A DNA stretch of 64,000 bases from Tyto alba (GCF_018691265.1 NW_024881316.1:25831819-25895818), one strand, 5' to 3'. Shown: positions 47,101 to 59,571, numbered from the stretch's first letter. The notes: generated from the letters alone by a model not told the origin. Numbers and translations are program-made.

Positions 47101-50100
47101 ACTTCACTGGTTTCACTCCTGCCAGTGAGGTAAGTAAAATGATATGCTATAATATTTAGTTCCTCCTAATGCCTTCCTTGCATTGAAATTTATTTTAATT
47201 ACAGAAAAAAAAATGTTTCTTAACAAGCCTAGTTTCATAAGAACACAGTAGAAGTACAAACATCACCTTCACTTTGTTGTTTTGTTCTTTTTTTTTTATT
47301 ATTTTAACATTTAAATTACTGGGGAAAAAAATTACTTCTATCATATTGAGAAGCATGTGCAAAAACAAAGGAGATGGAGCACAAGTTGCACACAGCTGCA
47401 GAGGAACAGGAAGCTCCTTCTTTTTTGGAAGGTAGAAGGAAGATAGAAGAGACTCGGATTCAAATGATTCTCTGCTTAAGTGAAATGAGCCCACCACCAT
47501 TCTGGCAGCAAAGTGGTCAAACCATTAAATTATAGTCTGTACCTGAATTTGGGAATACCATTCTCTCCTATTGCTGGTGCTGTAGATTAAGTCCAAGGAG
47601 CCGAAACACTATTCCTTCAGGCGCAACAAGTTGCTCTCAGTCTGTCCTGCTGAAGACAATTCACCTTGTGCAGTTATTGAAAAAAAAAAAAAAAAAAAAG
47701 ACCTACTTTCTGCTTGATTCATATGAACAACAAATGTTCTTGCATAATGAATATTTAATTTACCACCCTCACATAAGAAGTGAGTGATCATGAATCCAAT
47801 CCCTGTTCCAGTGTATGTTTAATTAGGTATGCAAAGTGAAATTGCCCTGGTAAACAAGAATTAAAGCTTCTTCTCTTTGAACTAGTGGTTTGGACTATCT
47901 TTTTGAAGGGGTCTACCAACTGTGATCAGGCAAAGATGTGAACCAAACCAAGATGCTTTTCTTCTGGTGGGTTTTATCTTCTGCAGCATTAAGGGTGCAT
48001 TTGCATTAGGATCTTCTCTTCATATCAGGAGTGCATTTTTCAAGTGACTCGCCCAGTTCCTGTGCATATTTCACACTGGGAGAAATCCAGGATCACACAA
48101 ATTGAGCTTATTTTGGATAAACATATACTGGCAGATATGTTCCAGAAATACAAAGCCTGTGATCCAGCTGCAAACAGGAAGTCAGTTCACAATAGTCTGA
48201 AGCAGCAAACCCTGAAAGTCATATAGTATGAATGCAAAGTCCCAAGTGCAGTTTCTCTCTACAGATCTGCAGATACTTGGCTGCACATCTGCCTAATGCA
48301 GACATATCCCTAACTTCACCTCTACTGCAAGAGTGTTTTTTTTTTTTTTTTTTTAGTGACTTCATTCTACATACATGAGTCATATAGGAGGGACAAACCC
48401 CATAATTTCTGGAATTTCCACTGTTCATAAGAATGAAAAGACTAACCTTGTTTAACCTATAATATGTAGGACCATGTTCTTTTTGCTACATTTGCAGGTT
48501 TGATTTGGCCCATAAAAAGTTCACATGTATGTTTGCGTTGTAATTCTGTGCACAGACACTTGCACCTGTACTATATTTTAGGAACAGAAATCAGGAAACT
48601 ATCTGAATTGACACTCTAATTAATTTTCAGTATAGAAGTGCCATAAAAGAGCATCATGTGCAGGACCGACCAGCTGTTTATGGTAAGGGGATAGGAAGGC
48701 TGACAATATAGTTTTTAAACTTCTTCAGGAAATGCAAAGTCTTTCTTTTATCTTTCCTTAACAAATTCCTGGATATTATTTTCTGGCGTATGCTTAATGA
48801 TCACGTGCTGCTGACTAGTCATAGGCTGCCAAAAATTTCATTCAGGAATGTTTGTGCAATGCAATTTCTCAGATAATTCTCTTCCAATGTGAGGGCACCT
48901 TCTGTCTACTTTATTGATAAGAAGCACTACCTGTTGGGTTTTCTGTTACAAGGATTCCAACACATGATACTGCTTTTATTAACTGTATTGCCATTACAAT
49001 GTTTTGGGGTTCAAGCCATGGACTGCAGCCATCTCCAAAAGGATGTGAAACTAAACAAGTGAGGAATGAGTGATTTATATTGATCACAAATGCACGATTC
49101 ACCCAAATGCTGCAAGAAATTAATTTTAAAAGCTATTCTAATGAATTATATTCATATTTCTAAAATGAACCAATGTGGAACCTGCCAAATTCTTTCCAGA
49201 AAAATCTTTGATATGAGACAATATTGAACATGCAGAGGCTTTGAACACAAAGTTCTGAAAATGATTTGGAATAATAGAAGTAGTTTGAAATATGAATGCT
49301 CAGATTTGTCATTATGGAAAATTCATGAAAATTATTTCTGGATTTCTTGACTTTATTTTTTCCCCTAAAATACTAACTGTTTTAATATAGACTTCTTGAT
49401 GAATTAAGAACAGGACTAATTTTTGTTGATTATTTTTTCATTCTCACTTGTAGCACAGCTGAGTTTTACTTTATTTTCAACAATCTTTACTTTTCTATTT
49501 CCACGTGATCTGAATGGATTTAATTGAACTTTATTGGGAAGGGGATTAAGTCAACTGAAAATGGAAAAAGAGGTAGGAGTAGAGTAATAGGTTTGCCAAA
49601 TTACATCCTAAAGGCATACACTTGGCTAACAAAATGTATTTTCAGTTTTCACTTTCATCCGTTCACTCTTGTGAAACTGTGGGATATTCCCTGAAGCTTT
49701 CTACTTGCCAAATAGTGTACTATCACAGATTGACACATTAGCCAGCTGATTTTGATTACATAGATTGCATTTTGAATGCATATAAAAGGAATTAAATTTT
49801 AGTAGCTTATTCATAAGGTTGAATGTGAGTCAGTGTTAACAATATGAGGCTATGTCCTGATAGCATAAAATAAAACTTATGCTGCTTTGTAACCTTTACA
49901 GATAAACATCACACCTATCTAAATTTAGGTGAGATATTACTTAGATGTTTCTACTGATTCAGGCAACTGTTTCTGTGTAATAACATTGAAGGAGTTCTAT
50001 GGGTTTTCATGTGAATTAAGTGACAGTAGTGTTGAAGAAAACAATACTCCTGCTTTCATGTGGCAATGAGGGTGAAGTCATGGGCCATCATAATGAGGGA

Positions 50101-51880
50101 ACCAGATTAGAACCCCTTAAAACAATTTCTAGGAAATTAAGACTTGGAAACAAACATTTAAGGTTACAGACATTCAATATCTTGTAAAATCTGGGATGTG
50201 AATACTTAATAAAATAAACACCAAGAATTCTGGGATAAGTACATGTAACTATGTCATAATCAAACTTGTCCCATATGAGTGAAACTCATTTGCTATCCTC
50301 TATCTTACATTTATGCCTTTTTCATGAACACTTCTCTATGTTTCTATTATTAATTCATGAAGTTCTAAGTCCTTTTATTCTTGTATACTTGGATGAAAGT
50401 GTGTGCACAAATCTTTTGTTAGAAAAGAGCAGGCAGAGAAGACAGGATATTTACCAGATTTCTCTGTTGATGCATTTGAACACAGAGATTCTCCTAGTAG
50501 CAGCACCCATGCTGTTTCATGCAGAGATGAAACATCTCCAGGAAGTTATTTTGCATTTCTGTTAGCAGTTAAAAGTATATTGGTTCTGAGAGCATTTTTA
50601 GTACCAGTTTCAGATAAAGAAGTATATGTAAGTTTAACTGTCTTCAGTATCCATTTCTGAAAAGGAAAAAAAAAAAAAAAAAAAACAAATCAGGTGAGAC
50701 AAAGCAGACCTACAAAAATCCCACAACAACTAAACAATAAAAAGGAGAGAGAAAAATAGTAATGCTTCCCACCCTTATTTTGAGTGAAGTTTTAAAAGAG
50801 TTCAGAAAATTATTTTAGTGGATTTCAAAATGTCATCATAAGATTGATCGAAGTTTATGAGATGGCAATGAAAATAAACAAGATTCAAAGGGTTCAGCAC
50901 CAGAGAGTAGGGATGTACTACCCAATGTTGGCCTCAAAGGAAAGTACATCAAGGACAGAAAGAAGCTTAGACAGAGAAGGTGGTTGAAGATTATATTTTG
51001 CTGGTTTCCCTGAAGAGCTCTCTAGAGAATCTCAGTAGATTTACTGGATTCAGTAACATGGATTTCTGGTGGCTGATGGGGAAAAAAAAGATTTTCAAAG
51101 AGATTCTGCTTTTATTGTGTGAGAAGGTAGTATTGTGTCTACAGCTAGCTGGACACACGGTGTTGTCCTCAGAGTTTTCATGGTGAGTGAAAAATCACAT
51201 CTGAAAACATTACAGATGCCTTTAAAAATAATTCCTTGTCTCTATGATGGCTTTCTATATGGATTTTGCTTTATACAACAGTTTTCTTCAGGGGTGATGT
51301 GTGGCCAGAACTTTGCATCAGGCACAAACAAGTTTTCCTACAGTTCAGGTGTTTTTAAGGGATCTTATTGTGTTACAGCCCACTGTCTGCAGTCAGATGA
51401 TAGAATGACTTCAGCCATTTTTGTTGATATCCTCGAAATGAATAGGAATTTCCCCTAATTCTCATCTTTGAAACATGTTGTTAAAACATCTTTTAAAAGT
51501 TAGCAGCATGAGAATAAGGAACACACATTTTGTGAAAGAAGTAGCATTAGTACTAAATCAGCACAGAAAACATATGAGAATGTAGAGAAATTATTAAAAC
51601 AGATTCTCTGTTTTGGATATCAGTAGGTTCAATATAGGACATATTGTGGCTGAAGATAATTATAGTATATTTGTGTGATTAAGTTTGCAATTTTAATATT
51701 AAATCAAAAAGAAATATCTTGACTTGTTTCTTCTTCAGGTTGAATTTCCTTTGAAGTTGTTTTGTCTAGCATTAATATAAAAGATATTGAATGAAACAGG
51801 CTTCTGTTAAGTTGCATTTCTGCAAAATGTTGAGTTTCTAAATATGATATTTAATTTTAATTGATGTTTTCAATATCAAG
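44110..51880. other. AT-rich sequence, no gene recognised
   Basis: About 7.8 kb without a supported gene or element. Contains homopolymer runs at 47680-47699 (A20), 48336-48354 (T19) and 50666-50685 (A20). A GC-richer patch at about 46200-46560 is unexplained and holds a 93-codon frame (46451-46732) with no recognisable domain. Confidence 0.55.
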
Positions 51881-51882
51881 TA

Positions 51883-52305
51883 TTGTATTGCCTATGTCAT
51901 GTTATATGGTGTAAAAACCTGTCTACACAACCACAAAGAAGCACAGAGACAATGACAGATGGGGCAGTTCAAACAGCACCTTGCCCCAGCTCCTCCCAGG
52001 CCCATTCCAGGAGATATCGGTCCATCAGAGCTGCCTTTCCACAAGCTCTGAGGAGCACAGAGGCCTCGGGACAGGCAGGAACCCAAATTAAGGGCTGTCC
52101 CAGGAGTGCCTCAGCTCCAGTGTCCAGATATGACACTCACCATGATGGTCCAAGAGGAACAGCTCCAGATCTACTTCTGGACTGGTGGGGCTTCTGCCTG
52201 AAGTGTGAGACATGTTATGGGATGCTGGGGAAGAGCATTTTGGGACTGCACAAGACTTACTATGGGATATTTAGGGAAGAAACCAGAGGTGGGGAAAGAG
52301 ATTGA
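51883..52305 (+). other. 140-codon open frame before an LTR-like unit, function unknown
   Basis: This frame lies in the GC-rich left part of the 51.9-54.6 kb composite and ends at a purine-rich stretch ('agaggtggggaaagag') just before an LTR-like promoter region. That position would suit the 3' end of a retroviral coding region with its polypurine tract. I do not recognise the protein. It is rich in Ser, Pro, Arg and Thr at first and Cys/Gly/Leu later, with no membrane segment. It may be repeat sequence that happens to be open. Confidence 0.3.
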
Positions 52306-52920
52306 AATAAAAAGTCCTAAACAATAGTCCTCGAAGCAAAGTTGGCTTCTGAGTGAACCCCCCGACCAGCAACCAGCATCTTATCAGCATGAAATGCAAC
52401 CATGGGAACAACCCCTGAAAACTATAAGTAAACAACAGGAAGGAACTATAAATCTCAAATGTAAAGAAAAAACAGAACTCCTCAGACGTGCTCAGATCCT
52501 GGCCAGATCCGACACACCTGAGTGAGGCAAGTCAATCTATAAGATATCTCCTGTGCATTTTGTCATATAGATTTATAGATTTGTTTGTTAAACTGTATAA
52601 AAGCCGGACCCTCTCACAGCAAAGATGGAGACCTCACCTACGAGTGGACGCCCTGCATAGGACTCCTAATTGCTGGGGAAGGCTCTCCGATCCTTCGCTG
52701 TGACGGGGTTCCCCAGCTGATGCACGGATCTGGATGATGGTAAAGTATGAGGGCAATTGGTGATGTATCTCTCTTAATCACTATAGTTAGATTTATGTAG
52801 GAATGACTAGGGGAATTACCTTGCTTATTTATTCTGCTGCTTTAAACTAAAGTAAAATAAACCTATTTCTTTAACCTGGTGTCTGTGTCCTTTGTGTTAA
52901 CCCCGTCAACTGGCAAAACA
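52306..52920 (+). mobile_element. LTR-like unit 'D' (plus strand)
   Basis: TATA box (TATAAAA) at 52596-52602 in 'ctgtataaaagccggacc', a following GC-rich transcribed part, AATAAA at 52856-52861, and an end at 'gtcaactggcaaaaca' (52920). TATA to poly(A) signal is about 260 bases, as in an LTR. I could not find a clean TG start or target duplication, so the left limit is a guess set after the purine-rich stretch. Type unknown; unlike the LTRs at 11.7, 23.8 and 29.2 kb. Confidence 0.55.
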
Positions 52921-53237
52921 GGGATGTATTTAGATGATTTGGGAAAGAACAACTGTGCAAAAATAGAGTTCTGAGGGGTCAGAGCTGGTCACGTGTAAAT
53001 AGTGGCCTGTCTGTCTGTGCCCCCACAGGGGTTGTAGGGGCCCACAGGTGAGTGATTTGCTTGGGTCAAGTGTGGGTCGGGATGCCAGCAACTGGGCTGG
53101 ACCATGGGCCAGAGGGCACGTGTGCCTAGAGGCCAGTGACTGGGGACACCCCAGTGAGTGACAGAAAGTACCAGCCCCAGTTTGGGCCAGGGCAAGAGCT
53201 TGTGTGTCTGCAGTGCAGCACTGAAAGCCAGCGTGGG

Positions 53238-53833
53238 TGTCATGGTCTAACCTCAGCCAGCAATTAAACACTACACAACTGCTCGTACACTCCTTCTCCC
53301 CAGTAGGATGGGGGAGAAAATCAGTAAAAAAAAAGTAAAACTCATGGGTTGAGATAAAGACAGCTTAATAGGACAGAAAATGAAGGAAAAAAAAATAGCA
53401 ATAATAATAATAATAGTAGTAGTAGTAGTAGTAGTAGTAATAATAATAATAATAAAAATATACAAGTGATGCACAATACAATCCCTTACCACCCACTGAC
53501 CAATGCCCAACAAATCCCTGAGCCACGGTGCCCTCAAGCCAACTCCTCCCCAGTTTGTATACTGGACATGACATCATATGGTATCAAACACCCCTTTGGC
53601 TCTTTTGGGTCAGCTGTCCTGGCTGTGTCCCCTCCCAGTTTTTTGTGCACTTCCAGCCTCCGCTGGCAGGACAATATGAGAAGCTGAAAAGTCCTTGAGT
53701 TAGTGTAAACATTGCTTAGCAACAACTAAAACATCAGTGTGTCATCAACATTATTCTCATCCTAAATCCTAAACACAGCACTATATCAGTTACTAGGAAG
53801 AAAATTAACTTTATTCCAGCCAAAACCAGGATA
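53238..53833 (-). mobile_element. Solo LTR 'E' (minus strand), avian ERVK-like
   Basis: 596 bases. The plus strand starts 'tgtcatggtctaacctcagc' and ends 'ccaaaaccaggata', where the family normally has a terminal CA that has become TA. Perfect target duplication gtggg on both sides (53233-53237 and 53834-53838). On the minus strand the order is 'tggttttggctggaata' at the head, 'ccagtatacaaactgg' (TATA-like) preceded by a CRE-like 'atgatgtcatg', then the tail. I recognise this as one of the commonest LTR types in songbird-type genomes, from memory. A trinucleotide microsatellite lies inside. Confidence 0.85.
53398..53458. repeat. AAT/AGT trinucleotide microsatellite inside LTR E
   Basis: About 5 AAT units, then about 8 AGT units, then about 5 AAT units. 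It lies in the transcribed part of the LTR next to an A-run at 53386-53395, so it probably grew after insertion. Expected to be length-variable. Confidence 0.9.
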
Positions 53834-54317
53834 GTGGGTGTATTAGTGAGCATGTAAGTGCTGGCAAAGGTCTGGCCAGATGAGATGGTGAGCAGGTGAC
53901 ATGTACAAGGACCTGGGGGCAGTTCTCCAAGGATGAGACTATGGGGCGTATCTACTGGCACCAGGGGAGCCCTAGTCAACTCTGTGTGCATATATGTGTT
54001 TATATGTGTAGGCTTGAGCACCAGCAAGTGGAGTGGAGCTGTGGTCTTGGGGGTTCACGTGCCCAAGTGCCAGGTGGGGACCCTGGGATCCAGGGGCAGC
54101 TACTGGACAGACTGGGTGTCTGAGCCCAGATACTGGGGGGAGCCACCTTGCATTTGTGTGCATGTGTATTCTCATCTGTGAGTATGTGTATTCTCACCTG
54201 TGAACCTCCATCCTGCTCCACCAGAGAGGGAAAACAAGATTGTGGAGTGTCTGGAAGAAAATGGGCATATTATGAGCGATCCAGACCTAGGGGCCTCACA
54301 ACTGCAGCTGCTGTGAA

Positions 54318-54605
54318 GGACATGTGCAAGGTCGAAAGAGATAAGGAAGCTGGGGTTTTGAGAAACTGCCTATGTTGCAAAGAGGTAAGGAGGTTGGAAT
54401 GTAAAAAACAAGATAACAAGATGTAGAAACAGAATGTAGGCACGGCAGAGCAAGGAGAATGAACAAGCAGCTTTAACCTATTAGCAACCAAAACGTAACG
54501 CGTGCACTTTGTGCTAGTGTAAAAATTGCTGTGTATCCTTTAATAAAGTGGCATTAACTTGATCACATTGATCGTGTATGTTGTGTCCGTGACTTCTGTG
54601 TCCCA
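54318..54605 (+). mobile_element. LTR-like unit 'F' (plus strand), probable 3' part
   Basis: AATAAA at 54542-54547, preceded by 'ctattagcaaccaaaacg' and followed by about 55 bases ending 'gtgtccgtgacttctgtg', a U3-R-U5-like order seen in several avian LTRs. It is purine-rich at the left ('cgaaagagataaggaagc'). No TG start or target duplication resolved. Ends differ from unit D, so D and F are not a matched pair. Confidence 0.45.
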
Positions 54606-56648
54606 AGATGAAGCCGCCTGTGTTGCCTGTGTTTGTGCAAGTGCTGAGTGTGTCTGTCAGGGTTAACCTATGTGGCTGGACATGCATACATGTATATATA
54701 CATCCTAATGGGATATATTCTATGTATGAGTTCTCATTTTGTGTGAGCAGGCAATGGATGTCTCCTCAAGGTAACATCTCTTATTGGCAAGAGATGGATC
54801 TGGTAAACCAAGACATCTTTTGCATCTCTAGCCCTTGTGTATTTAGGAAGAAATTGAAATTATCAAAATGATGTACCTGTCGTGTTTCTACCAGTACAGT
54901 GACTGGAACCCCAGACAGGGTCCTTTTTATTGGAGAACCCCATTCTTACAGTTTTCCATCTGAATAAATACAAAATCATATAAAACCAAGCTGTACTACA
55001 AAGTATACAATTACAGCCATGGGATCCCCTGCTTTAACTAGCAGATATGCTTGGCACAAACAGTACCATAAACAGTGAAATCAGTAGTGGCAGGAGTCCC
55101 TAAGAATCCTAGGTGCCAAACTACTGTTTAATTTCATTTGGGAACCCTGAGATCCATTTCATTTTCTAGCTTATTTTAATTTATTTCTTAATTTTCCAGT
55201 GATTGCTTTCAGTCTTGAGTAGTTTCAAAAAATACTGGAATTTAAATTCATAACAAAAACTGGCTATGACTTTGCAATACTCAAAATCTGCATCTAAAAT
55301 TTTCCTGATGGAGCCTGCCTTGACTTTAAACAAAGCATTGTCTAAATCTGCCTTTTCAAATTCTAGTCATTCAGACTAAATGGGCCGTCTTTGACAGCTG
55401 ATTAAAATATCTAAGTATTATCGTTTTTACCAGTCATTATTGTGAAGAGTAGTGTTAATGCATTTTTCCCTCTACTAGTAAATTTTCATGACAGTTTTGC
55501 AAAGCAAATGTAAATTAAAAGCCTAATATTAAATCACATCATCAAATCCTTTCACTTCAATTCAATTAAGTGAAATAATAGAACAGTAACTATTACTAGT
55601 CAAAAGAAACTTGTCATACAACAACACAACCTTTTATTTTGTTATCATTAGCTCACTGTAGTGATAACTGTGTTCATTTACACTGTTTACACTATTTATA
55701 TGAATGTTTTAAGGCATATCATATCACATGTCTGGTGTGATCTTTGATGATCTGATAATACATACTTCCTGTTCTTTAAGGAAATATATGCTAATACACT
55801 TTTATCCCACTTTATGATTAATGTAAATGGAAAAACCCTATTTTCATTAGAAAGACATCAAGCCTAATGTGTTACTTGAAAAATCAGTACAAGGCAAAAT
55901 TAGAGACATTGCGATGCAATGCTTTTTTGTTGGACAGACACTGCCAATCTCCAATTACAGACATCTCCAATAAATAAACAAGCAAATAGAAAACCCAGTA
56001 TGTGATAGTCACTGCTTACCTTCCTCCCCTTTTGATGGAATTTTCATTTTTCAAATTTTACTAATTACGAGGTTCCAAGGTGAGGAATACAAACAGGTTC
56101 AGAAAACAGCTGTGCCATGTTAACATCCAAGGAGCCACACTGGAGTACAAGAGGAAAAGCAAATGTACAATAATGCACCTTGCAACCCAGTAGCTGGACA
56201 CACAGAGGTACTACTCCTCTGAAGCAAAACTGTTATTGTCTCAGGCTCAAAGCAAAACAGAGCCATTGAAGTCAGTTTGCATGGCAAGCTGAAACTGTAA
56301 TTCATATTAAAAATATGTATTAACACAAATTATGCCTTTGTCTTTATCTACTGTATTATCATATAACCTCATTTATAGAATTCTGAAGTCCTTTGATCCA
56401 TTTTTAAAAATCATGATGAATAGATAGGAAAAGATCTTTCTATTAAGACCCAGGGGATTTCTACTTTTTGGTCTGTTAACTGGAGGCTACTGTTTTCTAT
56501 GCTCAGTAGTGAGGCACTTCGTACTTCTGAGAAAGATGTATGAAATCCTGCAATTTCTTGATTTGTAAACACACACATCCATGGATCCTTCAAACTCTAT
56601 CCCAGGCCCTCTGTCCATCCAGAATCCATGTGCAGACCCCAGGTCTCC
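54606..56648. other. AT-rich sequence, no gene recognised
   Basis: No supported feature. 54606-54760 is TG-rich and may still belong to the composite to its left. Confidence 0.55.
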
Positions 56649-57039
56649 TGTCACGTCTCTAGTTCTTACTTTAGGTCTTCCCAGACTCTGGTCTCATTCT
56701 CACTAGCTAGTACAACTTGAAGCTCATTGCACACAGTCATGGAATGGAAAGGAAAATCATACAGAAAATAGAGTTTTAATAGAAGATAGGACAGACTGTG
56801 CCAATCAGGTGCAAGGTTCAGTCAGAGAAGAGTGCCAGTCAGCCCATTTGCACACAGATGGCCTCTTTTATTCTGTCTTTTCCCTCTAATATCCCACATT
56901 TGTTGCTCCCTGATCTACAGTGAGGCTCTTCTTTTTCTGTCTTTGGCTCTGCCTTTGGCTCTTCCTCTACAGTCTGTAATAAGCTTTGCATATTCCCACA
57001 GACTTTTAAAACATCCCAGAACAATTTTTACACACAACA
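56649..57039 (-). repeat. 3' LTR of a minus-strand provirus
   Basis: On the minus strand it starts 'tgttgtgtgtaaaaattg' and ends 'ctagagacgtgaca'. A TATA-like 'gaataaaagagg' lies at about 56864-56875 and ATTAAA as poly(A) signal at about 56774-56779. It is directly preceded (minus strand) by a purine-rich tract. 391 bases. The partner 5' LTR is not in this window or was lost, so the boundary rests on the TG...CA ends and the tract. Confidence 0.55.
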
Positions 57040-57056
57040 AAGTCCCCCTCAAATAT
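57040..57056 (-). promoter_or_regulatory. Polypurine-like tract before the minus-strand LTR
   Basis: Minus-strand reading 'atatttgagggggact' ends next to the TG of the LTR at 57039. The GAGGGGGA core fits a plus-strand primer site with some decay. Confidence 0.45.
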
Positions 57057-57059
57057 CCT

Positions 57060-58380
57060 ACAGTAAGTTTGTTCTTTCCCATCAGACCCATGATAGCCTT
57101 ATTTCTTTCTCATGAGGTATAAAACTCTGGTTGGCTCACCTGTGTGGTTGATTTCTTCAGTGGCCCATCACACAGTGACTGGAGGGCTCTGATCTTTTCA
57201 CTGTCTCCATTATACTTATTAGAGTTTGTGTATATGTGTGTTTGATTCATTTATTTCCCTGTTTGTTGTTTGTCTTTAATGCTGAATATCAGTTTGTTAT
57301 AAAACTCATGTCCTAGTAACCCAGGTATCCTTACAGGTATCCTGTGGCTGTCAACCTCTTCCTCCAAGGTTCATGCTCTGCCAATCCAGAACTATAAGAT
57401 TAACACTTTGTTATAGACCAGGATCTATCTGTCCACACTACCCTTTCCTTCTGGGAGCTAGTCCTTGGCCATCTACCTGCACTGAATCTTTTTGCTAGCA
57501 TAACACACATAGCACAGATATCTCTTATCATAAACATTGTATTAGGCCACCAATCACTAAATCCATCCTTAAGTTAGTCAGCTAAATGATCTTTGATGAA
57601 TAAACATCACCATAACAGCTCTGCTCTTTCAATTGTATTTTGGCTTTCCATATACTGCAATTTTCTGCCAGCTCATTTATCTGTGATGTGGTAGTCAAGG
57701 TTTTTGGTATGTCTTAATAATTCCTGGTGGTGTGTAACCACTCTTACTACAATGTTCTCAGTGAAAAGGATATGAGGCAAGACAGTAAGGACAACCTTTC
57801 CTAAACTGTCCCAGTTTTGTATTGCGTGACTATCACTCTGTCATTCCTACAAATTGGGATGCTGGTGGACTTTCTTTCCCCTGTTTAGCTATGTCATTAT
57901 TTTGTTCCCAAGCCATTAAAAATTCTCAGAGAGCCTTGAGTTGACAGCAACACCTATTCTTGCCTCAGTGAATCGCCCAGGGTTCATGCTTGACTGTTCA
58001 TGAAGAATATCAGTCCTTCTTTTAAGTATATATCTGCCATTCCGCTGCCAGTATTCAGTGTTTGGTGACAGTCGGTTCATTCCTCCTAAACACTCCATAC
58101 ATTGGTGTAAGGAATACTTTGCAGAACAAAATAGTTCCCAACTTGTATTGCTAGTATTTGGAAGTACTACCAGCATCTGTATAAGACCCTTGTCCATAGT
58201 CATATGTCCCATCCCATGTCCTGTGTCATCTTGCCCATGCCCAGTCTTTCAGGATGAGTCTTCTGAAAGCTTTCAGGTAAATATGAATTCAGCCAAAAAT
58301 ACCAGTCCAAGAATGGGAAGTGAGTATAATCCCTGTCTAAGAAAATGCAGGCCCTGTTCTGTCCCCTGACATGACTCCAG
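57060..58380 (-). pseudogene. Probable env remnant of the minus-strand provirus
   Basis: A 98-codon frame (57916-58212) and, after stops, further minus-strand frames reading towards the LTR. The frame holds Cys- and Trp-bearing segments (for example CMECLGGMNRL) and ends in ARIGVAVNSRLSENF, which could flank a fusion peptide. Further on at about 57640-57700 is a stretch, INELAENCSIWKAKIQLKEQ, with a heptad pattern. Order and position before a polypurine tract and LTR fit an envelope gene. I could not see CX6CC or a clear furin site. The surface part would lie at 58200-58380. Assigned mainly by position; moderate doubt. Confidence 0.45.
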
Positions 58381-58399
58381 CCAGATCTCTATTAGAATA

Positions 58400-59390
58400 C
58401 CAAGTGGGATTGGCTTTAGCAAAATCCTGCATCTGTACTCATGTAACTCTGTTGTATGTTTACTGACTACTTATGTGTTCTCTTTGAAAATGAAGGGGCT
58501 ACAAAGAGGATTGGGGCTTTTTTTGTGAAGTGGTGTAGTGATTTATTTCAAAGGGTATTTAGAAATAGACACCTTTAGAAAGTACTTTTAGAATGAAGAA
58601 ATTGCTAAAGTTATAAGTGCATCTGTAATACTGTTAAAAACCCCAGATATATCCACAAGAGTACAGTATCACTGCTGCCTCTACACTATCTGCTTTCTTA
58701 TCATACAGTATTTACCTATTTACTATCAGTGGCTGTATAGTTCCCTTGACAGATAAGAATGATGAGATTTGGCTTTACAAAGAGATCCATAGAAATGCAT
58801 ATAGCACCCTAAGCAATAACAAACAATAATACATTCAGTTAACAAAATAATGTTAACATTTTGCACAAAATACATATAGTGAAATGGAAACAGAGGAGAA
58901 TAAAGATAAAGAGGGTAAAGATTTAAAGATAAAAAAAGAACCTGCAAGACCACAGACAGTAAGACTCATATGATGAACTGGAAACAGTTTTGTGGTAAGG
59001 GTTTCTTTTGTAGGAAATGCTTAATTTTGAAAGACAAAATATGGGTATTAGAAGAGAAAGACACTATTTTATTTTTTTTTTAATTTTCATAATTAAAGGA
59101 ATTTCCACTTTGGGAAAATTTGTCATTTAAAACTTTCTTATAGCTATGGATCAGTAAATTGCTAATTACTTATGCATACTGTAATATCTTCCTTCTCAGC
59201 CCAAGAACTGATGTCAGCCTACACTCAAGACATTCAGCTGGGAAAAGATTTAAATTCTTGGTGTGAATTGGAGGAGAGGATTTCATTTTGGGTATCTCTG
59301 ATAGATCTTAAATCTCCAGTCCTCTCTGGGTTACAGGCCTCTCATTCTCTTCCCCTCCTTGTCCTCCCAGTATTTTTCTCAAGGGAAAAT
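58400..59390. other. AT-rich sequence, no gene recognised
   Basis: No supported feature; upstream parts of the minus-strand provirus (pol, gag, 5' LTR) are not recognisable here. Confidence 0.55.
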
Positions 59391-59571
59391 AAAAACAAAA
59401 CAAAAAACAAAAAGAAAAAAAAAACAAGCAAAAAACAAAAAAACAAAAAAAAAAAAAAAAAAAAAAAAAAACCAAACCAAACTAAACCAAACCAAAAAAA
59501 AAAAAAAAAAAAACCAAAAACCAACAAAACAAACAAACAAAAAACCCAAACCAAACAAAAAAACCACAATT
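59391..59571. repeat. A-rich (AAAAC)n-like simple repeat
   Basis: About 180 bases almost wholly of A and C: long A-runs with interspersed 'aaacaaa' and 'aaccaaacc' words. On the minus strand this is T-rich with TTTG and GGTTT. It forces Lys/Asn/Gln-rich frames on plus and Phe/Val/Trp-rich frames on minus, which are not genes. It could be the eroded tail of a retrotransposed sequence, but nothing recognisable precedes it. Confidence 0.85.

Larger units (their letters stand above)
52921..54317. repeat. GC-rich low-complexity module, split by an LTR
   Basis: 52921-53237 and 53834-54317 were one piece before LTR E landed in it. Both parts are far GC-richer than the rest of the window, full of words such as CCAG, GGGCC and GTGTGTCTG, and look like repeat DNA, perhaps internal sequence of an LTR element. 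A 22-base period is seen at 54162-54203 ('atgtgtattctcatctgtga' twice). I do not recognise the family. Confidence 0.45.

Noticed and set aside
52930..53271. 113-codon minus-strand frame rich in His, Pro and Gln
   Set aside because: It crosses the LTR E insertion boundary at 53238, so it cannot predate the insertion; GC-rich repeat composition explains it.
53365..53577. Minus-strand frame with a long Tyr run
   Set aside because: The Tyr run is the AAT/AGT microsatellite read backwards.
51883..54605. D and F as the two LTRs of one provirus
   Set aside because: Their ends and promoter parts do not match each other, and no pol or gag landmark lies between them.
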